Shown here: positions 1 to 11,148 of the stretch, piece after piece | Position numbering within the stretch: the first letter of the stretch is position 1 | Layout of the letters: every line of letters starts with the position of its first letter | The notes under the pieces: model-generated | The model's database searches: none | What the model saw: the letters and a program-made list of their open reading frames with translations, nothing else | Told to the model about the DNA's origin: nothing | Assembly: GCA_005408345.1 (NCBI GenBank) | Contig: SEMN01001034.1 | Coordinates: 1-64,000, forward strand | DNA length: 64,000 bases | Reading direction: 5' to 3' | DNA from: Macquaria australasica | Taxonomy: Eukaryota; Chordata; Actinopteri; Centrarchiformes; Percichthyidae | Made by a program: the position numbers and the translations under genes

Positions 1-1000
1 CCATGATAAAGTGTGAATTCCAGCCGTTTGCCACTGGGCTGGAGTGGTGAGCATTCTGGTTAGCAATCAGTTCAGGCGTACAACTCACCACTGCCAGAGT
101 GCCTATTTGTTGAGCACTGTAGTGTGAAACAAGCTTTTACACCTTCAGGAGTGATGCCCTTTTCCATTTTAAATGTCCCCCTGGAATTTTATCAGAGGCA
201 TATAAGGAATCTCAGGATACTGAGGAGGGAAAGTTTGATCCTCAAAAATATTTGAGTCAGATTAGACTGATATATCACACTGCTGCAGTGGGCTTGACTG
301 AATATTTATTGAAAAAATATTAATACTACGCTCAATAATACACTGTTTATCTATGGGATGTTCTAGGGGAACAACAAAAGTATGGCACATAATGTCTTCT
401 GTGGCTCTTGAGGAGATTTGTCAAGTCTGAGAAAATAACCCTGATGATGTCATCAGGGTAATTTCAGTCTGGACTGAAATAAGACAACAAATTTATAGTA
501 GAAAGCCTGTGTTACAAACTGGAATTATGGAGTTTGAAAAATGTGGGCATAACTTGACCCATAATAGGGACTAAAAGTCAGGATATCTCAACCTCTGAAG
601 CTTTGACTTTGATGATTCTTCTGTTTAAATCTGTCTTTGTGAGTCTGTCAACTTTGTCGAAGTGTAATACTAAATTGCTGTATTGCTCCTTTAACCTAAA
701 CTAATACGAGTATGGATGCTATCAATAGACTTTTAGTGTTAGCATTAGAATTCAATTCATTTCAGAGTTAGAATAACATCACCCAACTTCCTCCTTTGCT
801 CCTGTCATAATTAATATGGCTGCTAGAGGACTTTGTCACTTAAACAATTCCTATTTGGTGCATGGGGACTTGAACTCATGACTTCAATATTTTTAAAATC
901 CTGGTTATGGCCATGCTTGTAATGATATATTTGTTGATCCTTGATGATTCATATTTAATGTATATTATTTAAATCTCTGTTACATGTTTTGCATATTGTC
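1..1000. other. no gene seen
   Basis: No recognisable coding exon, RNA gene or structured repeat was found here. Reading frames are short on both strands and the composition is AT-rich. A stretch near 770-850 loosely resembles the dispersed repeat annotated at 59,690-60,250, but too weakly to name. Confidence 0.5.
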
Positions 1001-1068
1001 TTGGCCTGGACACCCCAGCAAAGATGTTTTAATGCCAGCAAGGCAATTTCCTTGTTAAATAAAGTTAC
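1001..1068 (+). mobile_element. 3' end remnant of an L2/CR1-type LINE
   Basis: The segment begins TTGGCCTGGACACC and ends TTAAATAAAGTTA. This is the layout of a common fish LINE/SINE 3' tail (TTGGCCAGG...TGGTTAAATAAAGG). No coding part survives upstream. The assignment rests on remembered tail sequence only. Confidence 0.45.
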
Positions 1069-1264
1069 ATATTGTCACGGTGACAGGTCGTCATTTGTGA
1101 TTTGGGTCTTATGAGCTGGCCTGAGGGCAGACACCAAAGCAAGAGTAGAGAAAGAAGAGAGGACAGTATGAAAGTGCAGCTCTTTTTGTTGAGACAGTGA
1201 TGGAGAATAAATAATAATCCTCATCCCTGAAGTATTTTGGTTTAGTTTCTGTCTGCGTCTATTT

Positions 1265-1862
1265 TCAATTCAATTCAATTCAGTTTTATTTATATAGCGC
1301 CATATCATAACAAAGTTATCTCAGGGCACTTTTTCGAATAGAGCAAGTCTAGACCGACTCTTTATATTTACAGAGACCCAACAGTTCCCACCATGAGCAA
1401 GCACTATGCGACAGTGGCAAGGAAAAACCCCCTTTTAACAGGTGGAAACCTTGAGCAGAACCAGGCTCAAGGTGGGCGGTCATCTGCCTCGACCGGTTGG
1501 GTTGAAGGGGGAGGGGGGGAGCGGGAGAGAGAGAGCAGGAGGAAAGAGAACACACAGCAGCACAATACAGTTCCACATAGGGATGTAAGGCAATAGATAT
1601 GGTAATGGCATTGATGTTAACACCAACAGAAACAACACTAAGAGCAACATTATAATAGCAATAATAATAACAAGAGCAACAACAGCAATAGCAGCAGCGG
1701 GTGCAGAGCAGGAGCACGGGGCAGCAGGCGGCAGCAACCACAGACCCAGACTCTACAGCTCCGGAGGCAGAAACACCTGCAGAAAGCAACAGAAGGGGAG
1801 GGAGAGAGAGAGAGGAGAGAAAGCACACAACTACGGGAAGAAGTTGAATTAATAACAAGCAT
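1265..1862 (-). mobile_element. L2-type LINE 3' end, 5'-truncated copy
   Basis: On the minus strand this is about 600 bp of the same 3' region that follows the RT gene of the L2 element at 36.9-39.3 kb. It shares the GGCGCTATATAAATAAAACTG box, the 'AGAGTCGGTCTAGACC' box and a terminal TTGAATTGAATTGAA tail (here at the low-coordinate end). The long Leu/Cys-rich frames across it are translations of the untranslated repeat and are not genes. It represents a dead-on-arrival, 5'-truncated LINE insertion. Confidence 0.85.
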
Positions 1863-2134
1863 TTTGTTGACTTAAATGAACTGAAACTAACATCAAGCCT
1901 GACCTGATGATGCAGTCAAGAGAGTGACACTGCAGAGAATGAGCGGAGAGGTGGTGGAAAGCCAGTTGGCTCACTGGGGTTTCAGGTAAGGCCTGCATCC
2001 TGTCTTGTTAAATGGCAACCAAGGCATTCAGGTTTTGGACTGTATATATATATTCAGGGTCATCTATATGGGGTGCTGAATGTCTGATTTTACATAGTAT
2101 TGCTGGGTTTCTCCCAATAAATCATGATACACAG

Positions 2135-2545
2135 CAGAGGTCAGTAATAGGCAGACCGCAGTCCGGACCCGGATGCTGTCCTTTCTGGACCCGAACCTAC
2201 AACAAATAAATTATTAAGAATTATTACATTATGACGGAACAGCTTTTCTAGCCTTTACGGCACTGGTTTAGCGACCCAGGAAACTCACAGACCAATTTCT
2301 TACATTGTAAATCACTCACATTGGCATGTACTCAGCCAATCAAATCTGTGCATTCCGATAAGCATTGTGACAGTCTAATAGAAAAGTAATTTTACATGGC
2401 GGGCTCTAAAAAGTGAAAAGTAGTGAAAACAGAGCTTTTAATCAAGAATGGACAGACTGTTACATGATTATTCTTTCTATGTGCAGTTCAGAACCAGTAT
2501 GTACGAGGACACCCCCATTGATTGCTCTATTAAAGGGGAACTACA
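2135..2545 (+). pseudogene. hAT transposon 5' end with start of transposase (decayed)
   Basis: The segment starts with a hAT-like terminus (CAGAGGTCAGTAATAGGC). An ATG at 2,396 opens MAGSKK, followed after a stop and frame change by residues readable as FNQEWTDCYM and SSEPVC. That pattern matches the N-terminus of the GTF2IRD2-like/ZBED-like hAT transposases that are abundant in fish. The C-terminal bulk of the transposase is absent. Several stops make it non-functional. Identification is from memory of the family's N-terminal motif. Confidence 0.55.
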
Positions 2546-3519
2546 CTGATTTTACACATCAAAGACTGTTTTCAAGTGTTATATAAAGCCTTTTGGGTCT
2601 CCAGAGGGATCTCTTTTTTTCTCTTCTTTGTTAACCTGGACATTGTTTCTTCTGCAGGCCAACCAGATGACCAATTAGAAACAACTGAGATGTTGTGCAT
2701 CACAGCAGCTGCTGGAGAAACTTGTGGGTGGAGAAAGTGATGAGTAACACTGCCGATTCTGTCAGCAGCTCACATCCTCGAGCTCTTGAGTGATGCTCTT
2801 AAAGGCAGCTCCCAGGTGTTAATGCACAGCAGTGTGTGAGAGCAGGAAATGGATGGAAAACAGCAGCAAGCTCAGCAGCTCTCTGCATAAACACAGCTCT
2901 GAAAACACTCACCTCTGCTAACGTTCTCCAAATGAGGAAGTGAAGATGTGCGCTGCAGGCTGGTGTGAGGTGGGGAGGATCTAAAGGTGTCCTCCATCTT
3001 TCTACCCCCGGTCAAAGCCTGTAGGAGTAATGAGCCATATTAACAGCAGCTGCAGATAAAACAAACGGCAGAAGAGCATTTTAGATTCCTATCTCTTTGA
3101 GGAGGTCTGGGAGGCAGATGCAAGATAAATCCCCAGGCTCCCTGATTGGGAGGAGTGTGGGTGTGTTTGATTGTGGTGAGGGCAGTTTCCTCTGATCTCT
3201 GACGAAGTTAGATCATCTCTGCAGACAGCGCTGACCATGAACCTTGATCTTTGAACCAGCAGCTCAGATTAATATTGAAGTAAAGATGGCCGCCTAAAGT
3301 GGACTTTCTTCAATATGGGGCAAGGGTTCAAAATTTCCGTTTATAGTTAATACTGGAAATTTTATTTAAAGGTACCCTGAGGTGTTTTTGACCACTAGTA
3401 GTGCTATGGAGCAATGTCTTTACATGAGGACACACATGCACATGTATGCAAATGACTTGCTACACATTCCTACCAATGGTTTCACACTATTCCACTGATT
3501 TACAGGTGAGCCAGCAAAC
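2546..3519. other. no gene or repeat recognised
   Basis: The sequence is mixed in composition, with scattered CAGCAG/AGCAGCT clusters around 2,700-2,950. No long open frame, splice-bounded exon or transposon terminus is visible. It may be unique host intergenic DNA. Confidence 0.4.
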
Positions 3520-3600
3520 ACGGTTAGGGAAAGATGGTGGTCTTGGTTAAAAGCTGACCAAGTTTGCAGCGACTTAAAGCACAAGAATGTGCGCTAGCTA
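3520..3600 (+). repeat. fragment of the GGTTAGGG/AAAGATGGTGG dispersed repeat
   Basis: It contains GGTTAGGGAAAGATGGTGGT followed by a CTTAAAG box. The same arrangement is found at about 36,640-36,740 and, in longer form, at 40,430-40,670 and 59,690-60,250. The element class is unknown. Confidence 0.5.
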
Positions 3601-3614
3601 CCACTAGCTGCTCA

Positions 3615-4075
3615 AATGCGATTCAAGACACTAGTACTTGCCTGTGAATGGCTCAGGCCCATCCTACATCAAGCACATGGTCAAACCACACACCCCAGCC
3701 CGCTAAGCTTTGTTACTGCCAATCGGCTTGCTACTCTCTCCCTATGAGGGGGGCCCAGCTACTGCTCAACAATATCACAACTGTTTGCTGTCCTGGCTCC
3801 ACAATGGTGGAACGAGCTCCCCATTGACGTCAGGCAGCAATTATGTTTCCTTTCAAAACATGATATGAAAAACAAATTAGTAGTATACAAACATCATCTC
3901 TAGGAGACAGGGTTGCCTGTTTAGCTGTGTGTATTTACCTAAAGGCCTAAAGACTAGGTTGAGGAATGGGCATTGTGAACTTGGTTAGGCTGTAGATGCT
4001 ATGGTATGTTGCAGTGGTCCACGATATGTATTACTCTATATAAAAAATAAAAATTAAACCAATAAATAAAATGAT
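3615..4075 (+). mobile_element. LINE 3' coding remnant and tail
   Basis: The forward translation, with frame changes, gives SRLATLSL and then VLAPQWWNELPIDVRQ. This is the conserved C-terminal region found after the RT domain in several fish LINEs (the 'APQWWNELP' signature). It is followed by an A-rich stretch near 4,040-4,075 that may be the 3' tail. No RT core is present. The clade cannot be settled from this fragment. Confidence 0.6.
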
Positions 4076-5486
4076 TTTGTCAGGAGTACTAACTAACCAA
4101 ATTTGTTCCACTGATGATTGTTTGACCCAATTTTGGTCGGCTAATTATCTTTTCATAAGCATGAAATAAAAGCTCTATATGTGTGTGACAGTGGACAGAC
4201 ACCTTGGCTGTCTTCAGACAGAAAATGTCTCAGATCTTTGGTCAAGTGTCTGAATATACATATTTACAGATTAACCTTATTCAATTAACTTCAACTTCAT
4301 ACGCTGCCTGACTGATCAACAAGGTCACAGTCAGCAGCATATGGTTCAACTGTGCGCTCCATAATGACACAGTAACTACCATGTTCACAGTTTTAATCAG
4401 CCGTGAGCTATGATGATATACAATTATGTATGGACTGAGCTTCTGAACAGATCTGAAGTTTTTAATTGTGATGCCTAATGCTCTCATTAGCAAGGAGAGT
4501 TTCACACCCACACATGATCTGTATGCACACAGTCACATTATTGAGTTGGAGAAAAGGTGACAACGGCATGCTAATTAGTGAGGGGAATGTGCTCTTTAAA
4601 CTATTATTGATGTTTTAATAATCGTTGCTGTGCTTTGATTTTGGGCCTTGTCAAAAAACGCTGCCAAGGAAGTTTTTTCTTCCCTCCCATCAAACACAAA
4701 CAAATCCTCGTGAGCGATGTTTGAAGCGCTAATTTATGCAAACTACACGAATGGCCTCCATTAATTACCTTAATTTCAACAGTCAGTGGACTTCTATTTG
4801 CCATGTTATATTTTTTCCCCTCATTCTTACGTGTGTGTACAGAGAGAGACAGAGTATGATATTCCAGCAGCAGATGACAATTGTGACGCTTGTGTTTCCC
4901 CCTTCAAGGCTCGTATCCCCAGTGTATCATGCAAATAGCAGACATAAAGAAAAACTGACAGTGAGGAATCACAGGGCAGTGTGAATAGAAGCCCTACATA
5001 TCAATAATGAGGGATGAGCTGCAGCTCTCACATGTTTGGGCTCCATCTCGGGGGATTAATTCATAGGGTAGATGCCAGTGCCCTCAGCAGGTCTCACACA
5101 AAGCCTCTGGTTTCATGTGGTATACCAGGGCTTACAATCCACTTTGTTTCTCTCTGTCTTCCTGGCATTTGACAAAAGCTGACATACTGTACAGACTGAT
5201 AATATTAAAAAAATGTATAGGCCAATGATTTTCATGGTATGTTCAGGATTATAGAGGAAGGGAAGCGCATGTGAACTGAACTTGTCTCTGTCTTTTTTGT
5301 GGAAATTACATTATTTTTCTGGTTGATAGGATTCTCTATTTGTGTATGTATCTTTTGTAAATGTATTGACACTATTATGCCTACATGATATGATGAGAAA
5401 TACTGTACATCACACACACACATATGTCACATGATGTATCAGTAATAAATGGATGACTAATAATGAATTCATGACTTATAGCATGA
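4076..5486. other. no gene or repeat recognised
   Basis: There are only short frames without domain resemblance. CACACACACA is present near 5,410. The stretch could be unique intergenic DNA. Confidence 0.4.
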
Positions 5487-5682
5487 CTATTCAATTCAAT
5501 TCAGTTTTATTTATATAGCACCATATCATAACAAAGTTATCTCAGGGCACTTTTTCGAATAGAGCAAGTCTAGACCGACTCTTTATATTTACAGAGACCC
5601 AACAGTTCCCACCATGAACTAGTGCCCTGAGATAACTTTGTTATGATATGGCGCTATATAAATAAAACTGAATTGAATTGAA
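5487..5682. mobile_element. two L2 3' ends in inverted (head-to-head) arrangement
   Basis: The left half (5,487-5,624) is the L2 3' end on the minus strand, with its CAATTCAATTC tail outermost. The right half (5,625-5,682) is the same 3' end on the plus strand, ending GAATTGAATTGAA. The roughly 55-bp arms are nearly complementary and could fold into a hairpin. Both tails point outward. Confidence 0.85.
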
Positions 5683-5984
5683 CTATCAGAAGCTCATCAA
5701 GTTCACACTAATACATGAGTAGGTGAACTTCAGAAAATGTGTTTTTTTATGGGTACATAAAAACCTGGCCTTGATTAGTAATCCTTAACAAACATCATGT
5801 AATTAACACATTAAGTAACAACATGAGATCAAATGAGCTAAAGCAGTTATGACTGAATGATAACTTGGTGTATCACCATCATTTGTCAGTTACCACAGCC
5901 AGAAAATCAAAATTTTTGGATGAAATCTGGTGGAAAATTATCCGGGGTTCAGCAAGCTGCTCACATTGACTTTATCATTTAGTT

Positions 5985-6334
5985 CAGTGGTTCCCAACCT
6001 GGGGTCAGGACCCATACAAGGATTTGCAAGATAATTCTGGGAGGGTCGAACAGGAGAACAGAAAATAAACCACATTTCTGCCACAAGAAATCATGTTGAT
6101 TTTTTCATACTTTCCTTTAATCTTAGCTTTTTATCTTGTGAGTGACTAGATAATTTCACTTCTCCAGGCCTCTAAAATTACTCAAATTAAACAAGGAAAA
6201 AAAATAATTTGGTGGAACAGATCAGTATCGGTTGACATATGAAGAACGTTTATAACTTTTATAAATCTGATGAAAATATCGTAGACATTGCTTCACTTTG
6301 AGGGGTCATGAGCCAAAATGGTTGGGACGCTCTG
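5985..6334 (+). mobile_element. non-autonomous hAT element (350 bp)
   Basis: The left terminus is CAGTGGTTCCCAACC. The right terminus, GGTTGGGACGCTCTG, is its inverted match at 12 of 15 positions. Flanks ATTTAGTT (5,977-5,984) and ATTTAGCT (6,335-6,342) form an 8-bp target duplication with one mismatch, as expected for hAT. No transposase frame is present, so mobilisation would have needed an enzyme in trans. Confidence 0.85.
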
Positions 6335-6342
6335 ATTTAGCT

Positions 6343-6709
6343 GCACACTCTCAAATAAACTCAGAAAGCAACAAGCCTAACAGCCACACTAGCCACTTTG
6401 TGAGGTTGTGCTTAGGTGTTTGTTTTTTGGTGTAGAAAAAGTTGCACTTTTTTTCTGTTTTTTTTGTCTGCTTTTCCTTCTATCTAACCATAACTTCTGG
6501 GATGTTGAAAGGATAGGTTCTTTTTCCAAACAATAATCATATGTCATATGTGCGTTGAAAGAGTTACTGGTCGTTGTAATCATTCCTCCTGTCCACCCTG
6601 GCTGTGAAGTGATAATATATCACTTTGTGCTGAATCATGCAATTCTTAATGCATTATTAACTAATTAGTCATGATTGTGATCTTGATTTTGTACTGTCTT
6701 GAATCTATG
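6343..6709. other. no gene seen
   Basis: AT-rich spacer between the hAT element and the 3' end of the Rex1-like LINE. Only short frames and homopolymer T/A tracts are seen. Confidence 0.4.
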
Positions 6710-7064
6710 TTAAGATAAGATAAGATAAGATAAGCCTTTATTGTCCCACAGCGGGGAAATTTTTAGCGTTGCAGCAGCCAGCAAAAGTGTCATATATAGA
6801 AATACAATAAAAATAAATAGAAAAATAGTCCTATACACAGTATAGACAGAAATAAATAATAGAGTGACTGAGTGCAGTTGTAAGTATGAACAAATAGATA
6901 AGATAAAAATATTGCACATATATAATATACATGTATATGAAAAATATTTCACAGCAACATATGAAGTAGATAACATCATGAATACAATATATGTATGAAG
7001 ATAATGCACAGCAGTAGATGAAGTATAGTAGTGAATAGTCTGCACACTGACAGTCAAGTGTAGA

Positions 7065-7586
7065 TTACCGGGAGTTGTACTGATTATAGAGTCTGACAGC
7101 AGCAGGCAGGAAGGACCTACGGTACCTCTCCTTCAGACACCGCGGGTGGAGCAGCCGGTCGCTGAAGGAGCTGCCCAGTTCTGAAAGAGTGACATGTAGG
7201 GGGTGGGAAGTGTTCTCCAGTAGTGATGATAGCTTGGCCACCATTCTCCTGCCTCCCACCACCTCCACTGGGTCCAGAGGGCATCCAAGGACAGAGCTGG
7301 CCTTCTTTACCAGTCTGTCCAGTCTCTTCCTATCCCTGGAAGAGATGCCACTGGCCCAACATGCCACCCCATACAAGACGGCTGATGCCACCACAGAGTC
7401 ATAGAAAGTCCTCAGGAGCGCCCCCTGCACTCCAAAAGACCTTAGTCTCCTGAGCAAAAAGAGACGGCTCTGTCCCTTCTTGAACAGAGCGTCCGTATTG
7501 TCTGACCAGTCCAGTTTGCTGTTCAAGTGAACACCCAGATACTTGTACGATCTCACAATCTCAATGTCCGTTTCCTGGATGTTCAC
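7065..7586 (-). pseudogene. Rex1-like LINE RT thumb and C-terminal domain
   Basis: A 173-residue frame begins IEIVRSYKYLGVHLNSKLDW and continues with LFKKGQSRLFLLRRLRSFGV and FYDSVVASAVLYGVACW. It ends at ERYRRSFLPAAVRLYNQYN, just before the 3' untranslated tail. This is the region following the RT palm in Rex1-like elements. It is one frame shift away from the palm fragment at 7,561-8,037. The stop is natural for the family, so the 3' end of the element is complete. Confidence 0.85.
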
Positions 7587-8037
7587 TGGTGTAGGTGGAG
7601 GGAGTTTGCGCCTGCTCCACCACCAGCTCTTTAGTTTTACTCACGTTGATCTGGAGGCGGTTCTGCTGACACCAACCCACAAAGCCCTGGGTCAGTTCTC
7701 TGTACTCCCCATCATCCCCGTTGGTGATGAGGCCGACGATGGCAGAGTCATCAGAGAACTTCTGCAGGTGACAGTTCGAAGTGTTATGGGTGAAGTCCGC
7801 TGTGTAGAAGGTGAACAGGAAAGGCGCCAGAACGGTTCCCTGTGGAGCCCCTGTGCTGCAGAGAAGTGTGTCAGACACACAGTCCTGTAACCTCACATAC
7901 TGTGGTCGGTTTGTGAGGTAGTCCAGGATCCATGCTGCCAGGTGATGGTCCACCCCAGTGTGCTCCAACTTGTCCCCCAGAATCCTGGGCTGGATGGTGT
8001 TAAAAGCACTGGAGAAATCAAAAAACATGATCCTCAC
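7561..8037 (-). pseudogene. Rex1-like LINE reverse transcriptase, palm domain fragment
   Basis: A 158-residue open frame carries RT blocks in order. They are FFDFSSAFNTI (block with the first catalytic Asp), STGAPQGTVLAPFLF (the PQG turn) and KFSDDSAIVGLI, where the usual FADD box reads FSDD, followed by LQINVSKTKELVV. The two catalytic Asp residues of the box are kept. RT copies element RNA into the nicked genomic target. The frame breaks at the 3' end and continues in another frame at 7,065-7,586, so this copy cannot make a full enzyme. The upstream fingers and endonuclease are missing. Confidence 0.85.
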
Positions 8038-8040
8038 AGT

Positions 8041-8160
8041 GTTTCCACCCTTTTCTAGGTGAGAGAGGTTATATACTAATACAGATTGTGTGTGCTACTG
8101 GACACCTGAATTTCCCCCAAGGGGAGTGAATAAAGTATGTATCTATTTATAATTTATATT
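8041..8160 (+). mobile_element. 3' tail of a second LINE, plus strand
   Basis: The sequence GAATTTCCCCCAAGGGG, followed by a GAATAAAGTATGTATCTATT stretch, is the usual 3' tail of a fish Rex1-like LINE family, here in plus orientation. No coding sequence is attached. It abuts the 5'-truncated end of the minus-strand Rex1-like copy. Confidence 0.5.
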
Positions 8161-8400
8161 AACTGTTCATCATAGTGATGGCCTGTGGAAAGAAACTGCC
8201 TTCCAGAGGGGAGAAGTTCAAACAGGTTGTGTCCAGGGTGTGATGGGTCCTGACTTTGGAGATGTATAAGTCCTGAATGGTTGGCACCAATGATTTTTTC
8301 TGTCGCCCTGACTGTCTATTGTAGTCTGTTCCTGTCCTGTATAGTGGCCGATCCAAACCATCATCTTTTATGCACACAATGGCTTTAGATTGGGCTTATG
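8158..8400 (-). pseudogene. LINE C-terminal fragment (Rex1-like)
   Basis: In the minus strand the frame reads DPSHPGHNLFELLPSGRQFL, matching the conserved last coding segment of Rex1-like LINEs. It is then broken near the family's end. A second frame ends FFPQAITMMN. It is an isolated fragment of about 80 codons. Confidence 0.55.
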
Positions 8401-9270
8401 TGTCCCACCCAGAACACTGTCTCACTCTCTTCTGTAACCACTGGCACTTTTCCCCCTCCATGTCGCACTATTGACACTGAAAGCCAGACCCAACATGTTA
8501 CATGCTATGCTGAAATAGAAAAACAGGGATTTTTGTGTAAATATGATGGCATCAGTCTCTGGGCTTGGCAGACAGAATGCCTTTTTCCTGAAGTAAACAA
8601 GGTAAAACTGAGTAGGCAGAGTGAACTTGTCACGGGGATCAGATGCCTCTGGGCTGGCAGAAAAACGGCCCACAGACATGGGGTCTATTTTGTTCAACAC
8701 ACTGCTGTGACTCCATCACTTCTGTCTCACCAGAGCATTTTCTTCATCCAACCTATCTGCACTTGTGCTTATGTGAACTTAATGTTTTAGTACAATTTGG
8801 AGCTGTTCTGTTCTAGCGCTGGAGAGTATTTACATATTTTCTTCAACAATTAAACACTCTGAAAGAAGCCATATTAACAATGAGTACTTTTACTTCTAAT
8901 ACTTACGTTACATTTAACTGAATGAGAGTTGAATGGAGAGCCATAATGGAGCATTGTTTAACTTATTGATATGGTATTGATGGACATGTCTGATTTTCCC
9001 ATTACAACATATGTGAATGTCACAAATAACAGAAGACAGAAAAAATGGCAGCAAATCCCAAGACAGCAGTGAGGATAATAAAAACTGGCAGATACATTTA
9101 TAAAACACAGTCAACTGTGTTCATGTAAAGTGAGCAGTATCTGCTGTTGTTTGTGTATGGTTCAATGCTTTGTGTTATGGTTCATGACACAGATTTACCT
9201 TAGTCACTAGCTGTGACTGATGTTGTCTTGAGTATATAATATAATACCTTCACAGTGGAAATATATCAAA
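8401..9270. other. no gene recognised
   Basis: A 130-codon plus-strand frame (8,398-8,790) exists, but it has no domain resemblance and is opposed by a 92-codon frame on the other strand. The rest is AT-rich. I see no element termini. Confidence 0.4.
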
Positions 9271-9446
9271 CACTTTTCATATAGAGCAGGTCTAGACCGT
9301 ACTCTTTATATTTACAGAGACCCAACAATTCTCACCATGAGCAAGCACTAGGCGACAGTGGCAAGGAAACACTTTTAACAGGCAGAAACCTCGAGCAGGA
9401 GAAAAGAGAACATACAGTGGTACAATGCAAGTTCCACATAGAGATG
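9271..9446 (-). mobile_element. L2 3'-end fragment without its tail
   Basis: It contains the GTCTAGACC, TTTATATTTACAGAGACCCA, GAGCAAGCACTA and CTTTTAACAGGCAGAAACC boxes of the L2 3' region on the minus strand. The terminal TATAAATAAAACTG and TTGAA tail are missing at the low-coordinate end. Confidence 0.8.
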
Positions 9447-10520
9447 TAAAGTACTCAGCATTCATTTTCGTGACCTCCGATTGGCATAATCAGGTCTTGT
9501 TAACCACCGGTGTGAATAACAATCTTACTATTTACGCTTATCCTTAGCCAGCAGTTTTAAATAGGATTAAACGTTGCCCGCTCTGGCCGCAGGGATACAT
9601 TTGACTATGGTCGCTGGTGTTGCTAGCTTCACGTTTCTCAAACTAGATTTACCAATAATCAGAGTTGGTTCTTCAGCGGGAGAAGCCATTGCTAACTGCT
9701 AAGCTAAAGTACAGTAGCAAGCAGAACCATATAGCGGGTAAACAACTGTGGGCTTAATGAGGAAGTCGCTAATAGGAGAGAGCTAGGAGTGCTTGAGCAG
9801 AACTAGTGTACATTTTAATGTATAATGGGTAAATAGCCACAGTAGTGAAGAATATAACAAAATTAACTGGGTTGAGCTAGAGCAGCAAAAATACGCAACC
9901 AGTAACACAAAAGCACCGGCGAAATGAGACAAAATACTTACCACAGCACTTCAGCTGCTGAAATGGAGTAGCTAGCTACATACAGCTGAAAATAAAATAA
10001 AAACAATTGTGGACAGAGGTAAATGGAGCCAGGGACAGCTGTTAAAACAAAGAAAGTAATAAATCCTTGAAAAAACATTTACCTGATTGCTAAAGTAATG
10101 TAAAGTTTTCAAACCTAAAAGGTGTTGGTAGAGTTCCAAAATGCAGTACATTTCCTGTTAGCACAAACAGCAACACAGCTTGTTATGTTGAAGACTTAAT
10201 CAAAAATAGTGCAGTGACAACTGTAAAACAAGTCATCCAAACTAAGCAGGTATTTAACATTGCTTTCCAAAAGAACCCATGTAAGTGTTTACTGATCTGA
10301 TGTCCCTCAGCAGATCAACATTGCTTCTCAGCACCTTCCAGAACTGTTACAAATGATGCTGTGAGTGCCTAAACAGATAAAAGTGTAATCATGCTTTAGT
10401 GAATACTGTACGAGTGAATACTGTATTGAAAGAGCTGTAACATCACTGTAACATGAACCTGTAACCTGTCCTGCTGACAGCTTTTTAGGATATCAAAGTG
10501 AAAATAATAGTGTATAATAG
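9447..10520. other. no gene recognised
   Basis: No long frame, domain or transposon terminus is seen. The local composition is balanced to AT-rich. Confidence 0.35.
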
Positions 10521-10937
10521 TTAGGGCCCAGCCGATGTATCGGAGGACAGGTATTAAGGGACTGGCATTGAATCCACTTATTTGTTGGATAAAAGTGTCT
10601 TCTAAATGATTGTACGATGGTAATGTAATGTAATATTTTGTCTGATAACCAAAAATAAGACTGCTTCTTGCACTACACACTACCTGACACACTTCCTCAG
10701 AAATAAAACGTATATTTTTTTATTTGTCATTTTTGAAAAATAAAGTTTTCTAAAACTGTAAAATATCCTGCATCCAGTGCATATTTTTGGCACATCTTCT
10801 CTTTGATAACCAAAGTTGAGGGCAAAAAAGGTGTAAATTATTGTGAGAATATCAGTAGATACATCAGTATCGGGAATATTTGACTTCCAAATATTGGTAT
10901 TGGACCCAAAAATCCAGTATTGGTTGGCCTCTATTAA
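10521..10937. repeat. TATCGG-rich MITE-like repeat containing a SINE tail
   Basis: The left end TAGGGCCCAGCCGATGTATCGG is an imperfect inverse of the right end, whose complement reads TAGAGGCCAACCAATACTGG. The interior holds TTGGATAAAAGTGTCTTC followed by a TAATGTAATGTAAT run. That is the usual 3' tail of L2-dependent fish SINEs, so the repeat may be a composite. No target duplication could be confirmed. Confidence 0.45.
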
Positions 10938-11148
10938 TAGAATAACAATCCTATAAATACTAACTATTGTTCTAGCGTTCAGTTCAAAAATGAGACAAAA
11001 TGTACTGAAAAAGCAGGATTAATTTGAACAAAATAGCATGCTACATAACAGAACTTCAGTGTGTATGCACTCTGAGGAAGGCTTTGTGCTGGAATGCAGG
11101 TGGTCAATTAATGTCATGAACTTCAGTGTTTTTCTTGTTTTGACTGCA

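Larger units (their letters stand above)
6710..8037 (-). mobile_element. Rex1-like LINE, 5'-truncated
   Basis: A minus-strand non-LTR retrotransposon. Its 3' end is the tandem AAGAT/GATAA tail at 6,713-6,735, preceded (in element orientation) by a box ending in CCCACAGCGGGGAAATT, which is typical of fish Rex1-like LINEs. It encodes the RT palm and thumb (see the two coding fragments) but has lost the endonuclease and the N-terminal RT. No target duplication could be identified at the truncated end. Confidence 0.85.

Noticed and set aside
1349..1862. Long Leu/Cys-rich open frames (169 and 85 codons) and the similar ones at 39,521-39,890
   Set aside because: They are translations of the L2 3' untranslated region, occur in both repeat copies, and have extreme composition (poly-Leu, poly-Cys/Tyr).
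10521..10937. A complete DNA transposon with defined target duplication
   Set aside because: The ends are only loosely inverted, and candidate flanking duplications around TAATAG are ambiguous in AT-rich sequence, so it is listed only as MITE-like.
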